Shown here: in pieces, positions 35,589 to 43,865 of the stretch
How the letters are laid out: each line of letters begins with the position of its first letter
Numbering within the stretch: the stretch's first letter is position 1
Assembly (NCBI GenBank): GCA_003164295.1
Contig: PLTA01000007.1
Span: 1-54,735, forward strand
Reading direction: 5' to 3'
DNA: 54,735 nucleotides
Source: Candidatus Bathyarchaeota archaeon
Lineage (GTDB): Archaea; Thermoproteota; Bathyarchaeia; Bathyarchaeales; Bathycorpusculaceae
Notes under the pieces: model-generated
What the model was told of the DNA's origin: nothing
The model's database searches: none
The model's input: the letters and a program-made list of their open reading frames with translations, nothing else
Translations under genes and position numbers: made by a program

Positions 35589-36047
35589 TTATTTGAACTG
35601 CTCTTTCAATGCTTGACGAATTGCTACCATCATAGCCTCGTTGACAGCATTCACGACCATGTCATCAATGCCTTTAATTGGCGTGGGGCATTCGTTGTCG
35701 CATGCACCGCAGAGTTCTATTGGGCAGTCGTTGCTGCATGCACTGCACACTTCTACTGGACATTGGTTGCTGCATGCACTGCACACTTCTACTGGACATT
35801 GATCGGCTGCTATCAATGAAGAATTTACCCATTGCTGATATTCCGGTAAAGTTTTTGCTACGGCATCACGTATTGTTGACTGCAGTTTTGCATACATTTT
35901 AGGATCCAGTTTTTCAATAGTTGGCATTGTTGCCAAAGTTTTCTGTAAACGTTTCTTTTGTGCTGGAGTCAATTTTGTTTCCGATGGAACAGTAGTTGGT
36001 TTATTTGAGGAAGAGTTAGGTATAGATTTATTTTTTGACAAAAACAA
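35589..36047 (-). CDS. Cys-rich repeat protein, candidate RiPP precursor
   Basis: 152 residues. Residues 1-40 are Ser/Thr/Lys-rich. Residues 42-78 (TIEKLDPKMYAKLQSTIRDA, then KTLPEYQQWVNSSL) and 127-152 (IDDMVVNAVNEAMMVAIRQA) match the methyltransferase N-terminal domain. Between them, 83-121, lie three 12-residue repeats of form xCP[VI]E[VL]C[SG]AC[SD]N plus a final CP, giving ten cysteines spaced x4-x2-x3 throughout. No cysteine lies outside this core. The gene follows the SPASM maturase by 81 bp. The homologous start is probably the TTG at 36041; the TTG at 36047 is in frame. Interpretation as a peptide substrate whose core is embedded in a leader/follower scaffold is inference; a metal-binding protein is the alternative. 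Confidence 0.8.
   Translation of the reverse strand: MFLSKNKSIPNSSSNKPTTVPSETKLTPAQKKRLQKTLATMPTIEKLDPKMYAKLQSTIRDAVAKTLPEYQQWVNSSLIAADQCPVEVCSACSNQCPVEVCSACSNDCPIELCGACDNECPTPIKGIDDMVVNAVNEAMMVAIRQALKEQFK
35685..35801 (-). repeat. 36-bp tandem repeat encoding the Cys-rich core
   Basis: Three units of 36 bp; two are virtually identical on the plus strand (TTGCTGCATGCACTGCACAC followed by TTCTACTGGACATTG) and the third is diverged. Recent duplication of one unit expanded the core of the candidate precursor by 12 residues. Confidence 0.8.
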
Positions 36048-36128
36048 TCACTACATTGATGTATTAAGTCGTTTTATTTAATGTTTATTGTGAAGTAAAT
36101 CCGGGGCTGGATTATTGGGGAAAATTCT

Positions 36129-37544
36129 TCAACTTTTGGCTTTTGCAATTTTGTTTTTTTGAGATTCCAACAGGAAATTGTATGAAATTAAGAGCTTTAG
36201 TATTTCATTTTGAAAAGTACAGAAGTAATCTTCTTTTATGCCAAGTTGCCCAGTTTTAACATAGATATCATAAGCACATCCTCCACCACAAATTCCAATC
36301 GCAGCACACCTCATACATTCTTTATTCTTTAGAGTGCCTATTTCCAGCCATTTGTGAAATAATGCTTCTTCTTGAATTTTCAAATCCTCTTTGATTGGAA
36401 TTTGATATTTCCCCGACGGATAGAACGCGTGGCATGGTCCTACTGTTCCGGTTGGCGAAAAAAATAGTAGTTGACCAAAAGCTGGGCAATCGTAAATATG
36501 AAATATTTCTTTGAAAAAATATTTTGCTCGCCGATTATCTATTCGATCTTCAAACATGTGCAATTCTTTTGCTTTTAAGTAAGCTCCAAATAGATGATGA
36601 GCAAGTTTTTTGGGGTCTGGCACCTCAAACTGACTTGGATCTTTAAGTCTGGTCAACAAGTTGAAGCCTATGGTTCTGACTCCTAGTTTCTGGAAAAATT
36701 CTATTATTTCTTCTGCGTGCATATAGTTCTGTTTTGTGATTGTGCATGATATTCCTGTGTTTATGCCTGCTTCTTTTAGAATAGCTAAGGCTTTGAGTGC
36801 TGAGTAAAAGGTTTCTTTTCCATCGGTGAAAACGCGGTTTTTATCTATGTTGGCCCATCCGTCTAGTGATAATCCTACGGCAACGTTGTGTTGTTTAAGT
36901 TTTTTAGCTATGTCTTCGGTTATTAGGCTTCCATTTGTTACGCAGGAAAACAAGAATTTCTTAGATGCCTGTTCAAGCTTCTCAATAATGTAGAAAACAA
37001 TTTCGCTATTGCTAAACGGCTCTCCCCCATAAAATGTGACCCTGAATTCGGGAACTTGCTTTGCCTCGTTGATTAGGACGTTTATGACTTTGTCAGCCAA
37101 ATCCTTAGACATAGCGATACTTGGTCCTTTTAGATTGTTTTCGATAAAGCAATAGCCGCATCTGAAATTGCAGAAGTCAGTTACCAAAATGTAGGCAAGG
37201 TTGGCTTGTGGTTTTTTTCTTAGCAAGCTGCTTGCGACAGTATCAAACACTTTTTCCGCATCAAATCCCTGAGGCACCACAAATTTTAGTTCAATTAACT
37301 CCTTGACGTCATTACTGCGCTCGCCTTTACTCAGATCTGATAAAACCTTTTCGTACTTTTTGTTGGTTAAATATGCTTTCTTTAGAGTTAAAGAATTGAA
37401 AAGGCACTTCGTCGTTTCACCAATATTGAACAGGTGGACGAACGGCGAAAGAATTAACTGGGCAGACTCTTCGCGGCAAATTTGCTCAGAGAGCTGGCTT
37501 TTATTCACAACCACATTAAACTTCTTAGATTGTTTCTTGCTCAT
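36129..37544 (-). CDS. Radical SAM/SPASM peptide maturase
   Basis: 471 residues. The N-terminal ~105 residues (LSPFVHLFNIGETTKCLFNS, then LSDLSKGERSNDVKELIELK) resemble the PqqD-like recognition domain that binds RiPP leaders. The radical SAM motif is CNFRCGYC (C125, C129, C132), then VTFYGGEPF. The C-terminal SPASM domain has CPAFG, GPCHAFYP, CMRCAAIGICGGGCAYD and a last FC, enough cysteines for two auxiliary 4Fe-4S clusters. This is the architecture of enzymes that form thioether or other crosslinks on Cys-rich peptides (ranthipeptide/sactipeptide type). First gene of the cluster, with the Cys-rich protein next. Confidence 0.93.
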   Translation of the reverse strand: MSKKQSKKFNVVVNKSQLSEQICREESAQLILSPFVHLFNIGETTKCLFNSLTLKKAYLTNKKYEKVLSDLSKGERSNDVKELIELKFVVPQGFDAEKVFDTVASSLLRKKPQANLAYILVTDFCNFRCGYCFIENNLKGPSIAMSKDLADKVINVLINEAKQVPEFRVTFYGGEPFSNSEIVFYIIEKLEQASKKFLFSCVTNGSLITEDIAKKLKQHNVAVGLSLDGWANIDKNRVFTDGKETFYSALKALAILKEAGINTGISCTITKQNYMHAEEIIEFFQKLGVRTIGFNLLTRLKDPSQFEVPDPKKLAHHLFGAYLKAKELHMFEDRIDNRRAKYFFKEIFHIYDCPAFGQLLFFSPTGTVGPCHAFYPSGKYQIPIKEDLKIQEEALFHKWLEIGTLKNKECMRCAAIGICGGGCAYDIYVKTGQLGIKEDYFCTFQNEILKLLISYNFLLESQKNKIAKAKS

Positions 37545-38008
37545 TTACCCACCCAAAAAGATAACCATCTTAAATGTCCCTAAACTAACAAATTATTAAA
37601 ATCTTTCCTAAAATCCCATTGACGATCATTTTCGATGTTCAGGCTAGACCTTTTGTGTTTTTTCATTACTTAATTGTGAGTAATAATGGAGGCACCCTTG
37701 GTTAACCCAGCTTTCTATTTATCGGTTTCAAATCTGGCCGCCTCAAATTCCGCATATTTTAGGTCGAATTGTTTTCGTTCATCTGAATTAAGCCCTTCCT
37801 AAGCAAAACGAGCTTAGCGAACTTTAGATTACTCCTGATATCTTTCGTCTAAAATGATCCCGCAGTAATGAACCAATCCTGGTTCTGGGTTCAGCGGTAT
37901 ACAACAAGCGTATTTTCATAAATAAAAGATTGCCGCTTGGGACTGCTTTCTGCTCTCGGCTAACTCACACACAAACTTGAGCGCGCGCAAGGGACTCAGA
38001 CCGTTTCC
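37545..38008. other. Non-coding stretch left of the IS element
   Basis: About 460 bases with the promoter of the maturase gene at its left end; no other gene or RNA recognised. Confidence 0.4.
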
Positions 38009-39652
38009 AGAGTGTGTAAAAACTTGGAGTTAGAAAAGAAGTGTTCTTAACTTTCAACTCTTATCTTGCATTTGGTCGCTACTTGTTTTGCCGTTCTTAC
38101 GCCTTCAACAGCGCTATTAGCGTTCCAACTCCAAGAATATTGATAGCCCTTCTCATGTTGTAAGCAAGCATAGTAAACCCGACTTCTCCTTTGACCTTCC
38201 TAAGACCCTTCAAAAGCAAGTATCCCTGATTGAACGCTCGTTTCATGGTTCCAAACGGATGCTCCACAATCTCCCGTCTCAACTTCAACTTCTCTTTTCC
38301 CTCAAAAGTATCCAACCGTGACCTGAGCCGTTCAACAGCATCCTCGAACTCCCCCTAAAAATAATCCTGCCACGCTTATTTCGAGTGCACTTGCTCCTAA
38401 AACCACACACCGCACAACAAACCGTCTTGTAAACTCTCCCTCGCTCAGGGCTACCCTTATGAATGCACTTCCAGAACCCCAGCTCCTCACCAGCAGGACA
38501 AACATAAACATCCCTCATCGAGTCGTAAAAGAACCTGTCAGTGTAGAATTCGGGCTCCGGCACACCGTATCGCTTATGAGGATTCACAACCGCCGGAATG
38601 GGCACAAACACCGTTATGCCTTCTTGCTCACAATCTTTCAAATCCTTCATAACATAGAACCCTTTATCGGTCGTGACCTCCAGATTTTCAACGCCAAGCG
38701 TCTGCTTTGCCGCCATAGCATCATTTACCAATTGATGATGATCTGTTGAATTATTGATGACATCATAATCCGCAATGAGGTGTTTCTTCGCATCAACAGA
38801 TGTCTGGATATTGTAGCAGACATCGAGTCTTTGGCTGTCTACTCGCATCAAACGGCTATCTGGATCCGTGAGCGAAACCTCCTTCTGGCCAGTTGCCTTC
38901 ATTTGACCTTGAAGCTGCTCATATCGCTGCTTTTCTTCTTCAAGCTTGCATATTTTCTCCCTAAGATCATCGACATCGATTCTGTCATCTTCATCTGAGT
39001 CAACTGTGTCGTTTTGGTCCATTTCTTTGAGGTACTCCGCTATCTTTTCTTCTGTTTGTTTGAGCCTCAAAGCAACTGTTTTCTCGTTGAGGTTGTTGTT
39101 TTTGGAGTTTACTGCTTTGAATTTGGTGCCATCAATGGCAACGAGTTGAGCACCATACAGATCAAGCGATCTGCATAGGTAAACGAATTCTTTGAAAACG
39201 GGCTTGATGCAGTCTACGTTGTCTTTTCTGAAGTCAGCTATGGTTTTATGGTCTGGAGATAGCTTCTTCATTAGCCACATGACCTCGACGTTTCGGTGGC
39301 ATTCTTTCTCCAGTTTCCTGCTTGATCTCACCTGGTTGAGGTATCCATAAACGTATAGTTTGAGAAGGTCTGAAGGATCATAAGATGGTCTTCCGGTGTC
39401 TGCGAGTACTGAGTGCTTGAATTCGAGCTTCTCTAAGTTGAGGCTATCGACAAAAGCATCGATGAACCGCACTGGGTTTTCCTTGTCGACGTAATCGTCG
39501 AGTATGCTTGGGAAGAGAACTGATTGCTTTCTGTAATGGCCTGTTACGTGTTCGTTCATGGCTTTTCAGCTCTTTCTGTTGCTCTAAAGCCAGTCTAGAT
39601 TTAAGGTTAACGGTAAATTGCACGCAAAGAAAAAGACTTTTCACACACTCTC
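38009..39652 (-). mobile_element. IS1182-family insertion sequence
   Basis: About 1.64 kb. Imperfect terminal inverted repeats: AGAGTGTGT-AAAA near 38009 and its complement ACACACTCT at 39643-39651. It contains one transposase gene, frameshifted near its 3' end. Length and transposase type fit IS1182. It inserted near the right end of the tRNA-Pro element. Target duplication was not resolved by eye. Confidence 0.75.
38097..39559 (-). pseudogene. tnp: IS1182-type transposase, frameshifted
   Basis: DDE transposase of about 490 codons in two frames. N-terminal helix-turn-helix region (GYLNQVRSSRKLEKECHRNV), then the catalytic D in LVAIDGTKFKAVNS, the central D in VTTDKGFY, and the final E region RREIVEHPFGTMKRAFNQG, which lies in the second frame. 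The frames join at a run of five C on the plus strand (38351-38355), equivalent to a one-base change. It could be a sequencing error, a disabled transposase, or a programmed slip. Catalytic residues on both sides are preserved. Confidence 0.85.
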
Positions 39653-39967
39653 TTTCGGGGGTAAGCCCGGTACGTTCCACTTGAGCGCAAAAATGCTTGG
39701 TCTGGAGTGATTTAATAGTATTTTCAGAGCCGTTTTGGCGGTTTCAGTTAATAGACCCGCCCCCTTTTGGGTTCAAATCCCATCGGACCCGCTCCTTCAA
39801 GAAACTCATTCAAAAATTCATTTCTACTGCTAAAAAGGTGCTGGGATCCCCCGCCCAATGCCAGCTGAATATTTTCAATTACACATTAAAAATGCTATCT
39901 GACCCTTTGAGGAGCAGATTAATTCTTTTCTTTTAGCTACGGTTTTGAACCCATTCGGGTATGGGGA
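39653..39967. other. Right end of the element with tRNA-like debris
   Basis: At 39768-39793 lies GGGTTCAAATCCC followed by a tRNA-acceptor-like CGGACCCGC and TCC. No matching 5' half exists, so this is a tRNA 3'-end fragment, perhaps the trace of another integration event. Otherwise nothing is recognised. Confidence 0.4.
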
Positions 39968-39982
39968 CGGGCAGCCCCACCA
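39968..39982 (+). repeat. attR: second copy of the tRNA-Pro 3' end
   Basis: CGGGCAGCCCCACCA, identical to 19151-19165. It is not part of an intact tRNA here. It marks the right junction of the element. Confidence 0.75.
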
Positions 39983-40255
39983 AGGCTCTCATTTTAGAGC
40001 TTAATTCTCCTTCAGATTGCTCAATGGCTTTATTATTAAAGCTTGACAAGGGTCAATATTGGCTAACTCTCTAAGCTTCCTATTAGTGTATCTCAACTGG
40101 TATAATTGCGGTACTCCTCGCTGTATTATAATTCAAAACAAAGAAATTGTTTTTCATTTTTTAGAGACTGAAAAAATATGGTGAAAATGACCCTGATGCA
40201 GGGTTCTTAATTAAAGTTGGAGTAGAGACCCTCTGACAACTTCAAAATGTGAAAG
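39983..40255. other. Intergenic region right of attR
   Basis: AT-rich, nothing recognised. Confidence 0.35.
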
Positions 40256-40753
40256 TTAGAATTGGCTTAGAACAAAATCCATCAATCTCTGATTGCAAGC
40301 TAAAAAGTCAACTATAATTCTTGTGGCTTTAACAATCTGTACATCAAACGGTCTCGAGACTGCCAATATAAATATGAAGGAGAATATACCCAAAGGAATT
40401 TCAAGGATGAGGTTGATGGAATGGAAAATCAGCAAGTAAACAAGTGTGAGCGAAGCACCAAGTATTCCCATGATTACTGAACGCACAATGAAATATAATC
40501 TTTGATGCCAAACAGACTGCAGAAGCGCTTCTGCAAGAGCCTTTTTCCCCACGTTTCGTTCAGCATCAGTAGGCGCTTCATTCACATGCTGAAACAAAGC
40601 TTTTGCATTACGCATATTTGTCAAATTAAGAATTTTTATTATTTCGTCGGATCCGGCGAGGTCTTTCGAGCTTTTGCTTTCAATTTCATTCATGATCTTT
40701 TGAGTCAGAACATCAATTTCTTCTTTACCATTTGACGTTAAAACCATTTGCAA
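40256..40753 (-). CDS. Membrane protein, two transmembrane helices
   Basis: 165 residues. The soluble N-terminal half (about 1-85) is helical and charged (EEIDVLTQKIMNEIESKSSK and NLTNMRNAKALFQHVNEAPT). Then come two adjacent transmembrane helices (YFIVRSVIMGILGASLTLVY and IPLGIFSFIFILAVSR), with a C-terminal amphipathic stretch. No family recognised. Start at codon 1 or the second Met. First chromosomal gene after the element. Confidence 0.55.
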   Translation of the reverse strand: MQMVLTSNGKEEIDVLTQKIMNEIESKSSKDLAGSDEIIKILNLTNMRNAKALFQHVNEAPTDAERNVGKKALAEALLQSVWHQRLYFIVRSVIMGILGASLTLVYLLIFHSINLILEIPLGIFSFIFILAVSRPFDVQIVKATRIIVDFLACNQRLMDFVLSQF

Positions 40754-41123
40754 AACCAGCTGAAAACTTTGAACTATTAGCTAATAGCCTCTTTTACGTC
40801 TTAATATGTTATCCTTGGAAGCCGAATCTTACTGACATAGAAAATGCAAGATGTGCCCTTGCTTGAAAATTTCTTACAGAAATTGATGTGCGTCACTTTG
40901 AAAATTAAATTCTGACAAGAAAAAAGGATTTGAGAGAAAAAAATGCTCGATAAAATTGCAGTTTCTTTTTGACTTTTTCCTCAAAAACCTTCAATCGGGC
41001 ATCTAACTCGTCAATCCTTTTCTTTTCAGAATGCTCCGTTGCAGAAGTATGCATTTTTACACAAGCTACAATTTTTATCCTAGCTGTGCTGTCTTCTTAT
41101 GTCGCTAGTTGGTTGGTAATCGC
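40754..41123. other. Intergenic region before comB
   Basis: No gene seen; A/T-rich promoter region for comB at the right end. Confidence 0.35.
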
Positions 41124-41846
41124 ATGATTGTTCCAGTCGATGTCGAACTTGTTGCTCAGGACGCAAACAAAGCCTCAAAGAGAGGAGATCTTGTTATCGT
41201 AATTGATGTAGTAAGAGCAACAACCAGCATCATAACCGCACTATCTAATGGAGCTAAGAGTGTTATTCCTGTTCAAACAGTCAAAGAAGCAATGCAACTT
41301 CGCAGAATGCACCTTGATTATTTACTTACTGGAGAGCGAGAAGGAGTTAAACCGAAAGGGTTTGACCTTGACAATTCCCCTTTATCACTTACTAAAGAGA
41401 ACGTAGAAGGAAAAAACCTCATCATGAGCACCACCAATGGAACAAAAGCTTTAGTGCAGTCAAGGGGGTCAAAATGGGTTTTAGTGGGTGCTTTTGTGAA
41501 TGCTGAGGCAGTTGCTAAGAAGAGCAATGAGATTGCAAGTAAGAATAATGTAGGGATTTCGTTTGTGTTAGCTGGTCAAAAGAACCATTTTGCTTTAGAG
41601 GATTTCATCTGTGCTGGTGGAGTTATTGATAAACTTCCAAAGGGTGCTGTTGAGTTTTCAGATAAAGCGATAGGTGCTTTACTTGCCTATAATGGTGCTA
41701 AACACAATTTGCAAGAGAATATTCGCAAAAGTAAACATGCACAGGAACTGTTGAAGATTGGGTTTGGTAAGGACATAGAGTTTGCTTGTCAGATAGACCT
41801 TTACAGCATAGTGCCATGCTATAAAAACGGGGTCACACAGGTTTAG
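41124..41846 (+). CDS. comB: 2-phosphosulfolactate phosphatase
   Basis: Mg-dependent phosphatase that releases sulfolactate, a step of coenzyme M biosynthesis; family members also occur in non-methanogens. Motifs: VIVIDVVRATTSI (N-terminal catalytic Asp region), LLTGEREGVKPKGFDLDNSP, STTNGTKAL and EDFICAGGVID. Length about 240 residues is typical. ATG 41124 is preferred over TTG 41109, because homologues begin near the first strand. Monocistronic. Its presence does not prove methanogenesis. Confidence 0.9.
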   Translation: MIVPVDVELVAQDANKASKRGDLVIVIDVVRATTSIITALSNGAKSVIPVQTVKEAMQLRRMHLDYLLTGEREGVKPKGFDLDNSPLSLTKENVEGKNLIMSTTNGTKALVQSRGSKWVLVGAFVNAEAVAKKSNEIASKNNVGISFVLAGQKNHFALEDFICAGGVIDKLPKGAVEFSDKAIGALLAYNGAKHNLQENIRKSKHAQELLKIGFGKDIEFACQIDLYSIVPCYKNGVTQV

Positions 41847-42313
41847 AATGAAGCGGTATTTTTAGTCCAGTAAATGACCAATCCTTTTTGTATCTCTTGT
41901 ATGGAATCCTTTTTGAGACTTTTTCTGGTAATCAACGTATTGTCGACCCAGTATTCAACTTGTTGCTCGCCGCCAATTTACTCTATTGCGTATTTTTTTG
42001 ATAAGCGGTCTGTAGCAGAATGATTGATGAGTGGACAACTTTATTCTGTTTATTTGCGATTATTTTTATTTAACAGCCTACATTAGAGCATGTTGCCTGT
42101 GAAGAAAAAACACGTCAGTCGGAGAACGGATCGGTAGTCCAATCGATGATGTCAGTTAACGAATTCTGAGGCACACAAAAACAATAAAAAACGCGCTAAG
42201 AATTTTTACTAACTTAATACTTTATCAGAAAGCATAGATTTAGCTATGAATTTAATAGCTACTTGTCGATGTCATTAAAGAAAAATGAATTTGGGAAAAA
42301 GCTTATGCGTAAA
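41847..42313. other. Intergenic region with an interrupted small ORF
   Basis: On the minus strand between about 41843 and 42035 a frame reads ATDRLSKKYAIE, a stop, then IGGEQQVEYWVDNTLITRKS and EIQKGLVIYWTKN. The stop could replace a lysine codon, so this may be a decayed small gene. No family recognised; low confidence. Confidence 0.3.
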
Positions 42314-42547
42314 TTACTGTACTGCTTCGACTTTCTTAATTTCGGGGATTCTTTCTTTGATGAGAGCTTCAATACCGTTTTTCAGTGTCATCGCCGACAT
42401 TGGGCAGCCTGCACAGTGTCCAGTTAAGCGGACTTTCACAGTTTGTTTCTCAACCGCCACTAACTCTACGTCTCCACCGTCAGCTTGAATTTGCGGTCTT
42501 ATCTCGTCAAGAGCTTCCTGAACTCTTTTTTCTATTAAGTTTGCCAT
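42314..42547 (-). CDS. nfu: NifU-like (Nfu) iron-sulfur cluster scaffold
   Basis: 77-residue NifU C-terminal domain protein that transiently holds an Fe-S cluster. The helix VQEALDEIRPQIQADGGD is the family signature, and the cluster cysteines are in GHCAGCPMS. Ends with the ALIKERIPEIKKVEAVQ helix-strand. It is a stand-alone Nfu. Distance from nif (24 kb) suggests general housekeeping rather than a nitrogenase-specific role, although nitrogenase maturation may rely on it. Confidence 0.93.
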   Translation of the reverse strand: MANLIEKRVQEALDEIRPQIQADGGDVELVAVEKQTVKVRLTGHCAGCPMSAMTLKNGIEALIKERIPEIKKVEAVQ

Positions 42548-42861
42548 TTTACTACAACTCGCATTTTTGGAACAATTAATGAACTATAAAGATTTCTATA
42601 AAAAACATGTTTTACACCTGAGTATTTGTTAAATTGGCTCAATGTGTTTTTTAACCATATGTCTTTAGGGGATCGATAAACAAGACTTTCAAACGCAGAG
42701 TCTCCTAAGTTACTGATTAGTTCAATCTGTTTACTAGATTGTTGTTGATTTTCTAAAGCTGCAAATTATTAACTCGAGCTATCCAAGCAGCGTCTCTATC
42801 ATTCTGTTCTTTTTTGTTGATGATTAGGAAAGGATGTTTAGGAAGGCACAATCATATAATT
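42548..42861. other. Intergenic region between nfu and the antitoxin
   Basis: Divergent promoter region of about 310 bases; nothing else recognised. Confidence 0.35.
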
Positions 42862-43158
42862 ATGGTGAAAAAGTTGGAATCTGGTGTAGAATTAAAAAAA
42901 GTGGATGAACAAGGGCACTTCATTCTTCCGGCTGACTGGCGTGAAACTGAACTTAACGAAATCAGAGAATTATACGTCATCAAAAGAAAAGGTTACTTGA
43001 AACTGGTTCCTAAACGTCGCATTGATTTAACCGAGTGCATTGATAAAATTGATTTAGGCGTCAAATCCATCGGAAACTGGAGTGAATTTGAGACGAAAAT
43101 CTATGGGGAGACCGGTGAGGTTTTTGGACGCCAACGTCTTCATTTATGTCTTCTATAA
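42862..43158 (+). CDS. vapB: AbrB-type antitoxin (VapB-like)
   Basis: 98 residues from ATG 42862. The swapped-hairpin AbrB pattern is VELKKVDEQGHFILPADWRE, then TELNEIRELYVIKRKGYLKL. The C-terminal region (DKIDLGVKSIGNWSEFETKI) probably binds the toxin. The downstream PIN gene overlaps it by 44 bp. Upstream in-frame starts at 42814 are less likely because the AbrB fold begins at MVKKLESG. Confidence 0.75.
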   Translation: MVKKLESGVELKKVDEQGHFILPADWRETELNEIRELYVIKRKGYLKLVPKRRIDLTECIDKIDLGVKSIGNWSEFETKIYGETGEVFGRQRLHLCLL

Positions 43159-43541
43159 GCCCAAAAAACAGTTAAGCGAAAAAGAAGCAGATATTGAAGG
43201 AACAAGCAAAAAAAATAATCAGCAACGTTTCGCAAGTCAAAGAACAGACATTAACAACGGTTTTACATATTTCTGAAATGGTGAATATTTTGAAAAATGG
43301 TCTGCCCAAAGACTTGCTGACCCAAACAATTCTCGGTCTATTCATGTTGGATAACGTGACGATAAAGGATGTAACTAAGGATTCGTATTTTGCAGCTATT
43401 GCTATAGACGAAGATCTCAAACTTGAACCCAAAGATGCATTAGTCGTGGATATCATGCGTCAAAGTGGCATCCGAGAAATATACTCATTTGACGAACACT
43501 TTAGCCAAATCGAAGGCATAACCAGATTGCGTGGCTTGTAA
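43115..43541 (+). pseudogene. vapC: Frameshifted PIN-domain toxin (VapC-like)
   Basis: GTG 43115 starts RFLDANVFIYVFYKPKKQL with the first catalytic Asp. The frame is lost around 43185-43196, and the continuation LKEQAKKIISNVSQVKEQTL, then SYFAAIAIDEDLKLEPKDAL, VVDIMRQSGIREIYSFDEHF is in another frame. All PIN acidic residues are retained across the two parts, so a single one-base change separates it from an intact toxin. Third decayed VapBC in this window. Confidence 0.75.
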
Positions 43542-43619
43542 GGCAAAAAACACTATGATTTTACTTGTAAAGTCCCTTGAACGTAAATTTCTTATTTTTT
43601 AAAAGGAAATTTATGTAAA

Positions 43620-43685
43620 GGGCTGAGAGTTTTGTGGAGATGCAAAGGGTGATGGCGAGCCATCAAATGCATTCCCTCTAAGCCC
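43620..43685. ncRNA. Candidate structured RNA, three nested stems
   Basis: P1 pairs 43620-43629 (GGGCTGAGAG) with 43676-43685 (CTCTAAGCCC), one mismatch. P2 pairs GGA(G)ATGC (43636-43643) with GCATTCC (43669-43675). P3 is TGATGG-CGAG-CCATCA (43650-43665). The three stems stack with short internal loops. No known riboswitch or sRNA consensus was matched. Either strand could be transcribed. Confidence 0.4.
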
Positions 43686-43865
43686 ATTTGATATTACCAA
43701 ATTTTTTATTCTAAAGCTTTATGAAGGCTGGATTCAGATTTGAAAAATAGGTTGAATTGTTTTTTGGGGGAAGATGAAGTGCTACACACCGACTTTCTCC
43801 TTCTCTTAAAACAAAAAATAAACGACGACTATCGCAGCCACAATTAAAAAGATATTTTTGAATTA

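Larger units (their letters stand above)
19166..39982. mobile_element. Integrated element at tRNA-Pro (about 20.8 kb)
   Basis: Bounded by the 15-bp direct repeat of the tRNA-Pro 3' end and opened by a tyrosine recombinase reading inward. The cargo is mostly unrecognised small proteins plus a DEDD-type exonuclease, a nuclease-like protein, an RHH regulator, a secreted membrane-anchored protein, a radical SAM peptide-modification cluster (32.7-37.5 kb) and an IS1182-type insertion near the right end. No replication, capsid or conjugation gene is recognised, so it may be a defective or satellite element. Confidence 0.7.

Noticed and set aside
43620..43685. TPP or fluoride riboswitch
   Set aside because: A CTGAGA string and a GGGTGATGG string are present, but the other conserved TPP and crcB segments are missing and no matching transporter follows on the plus strand.
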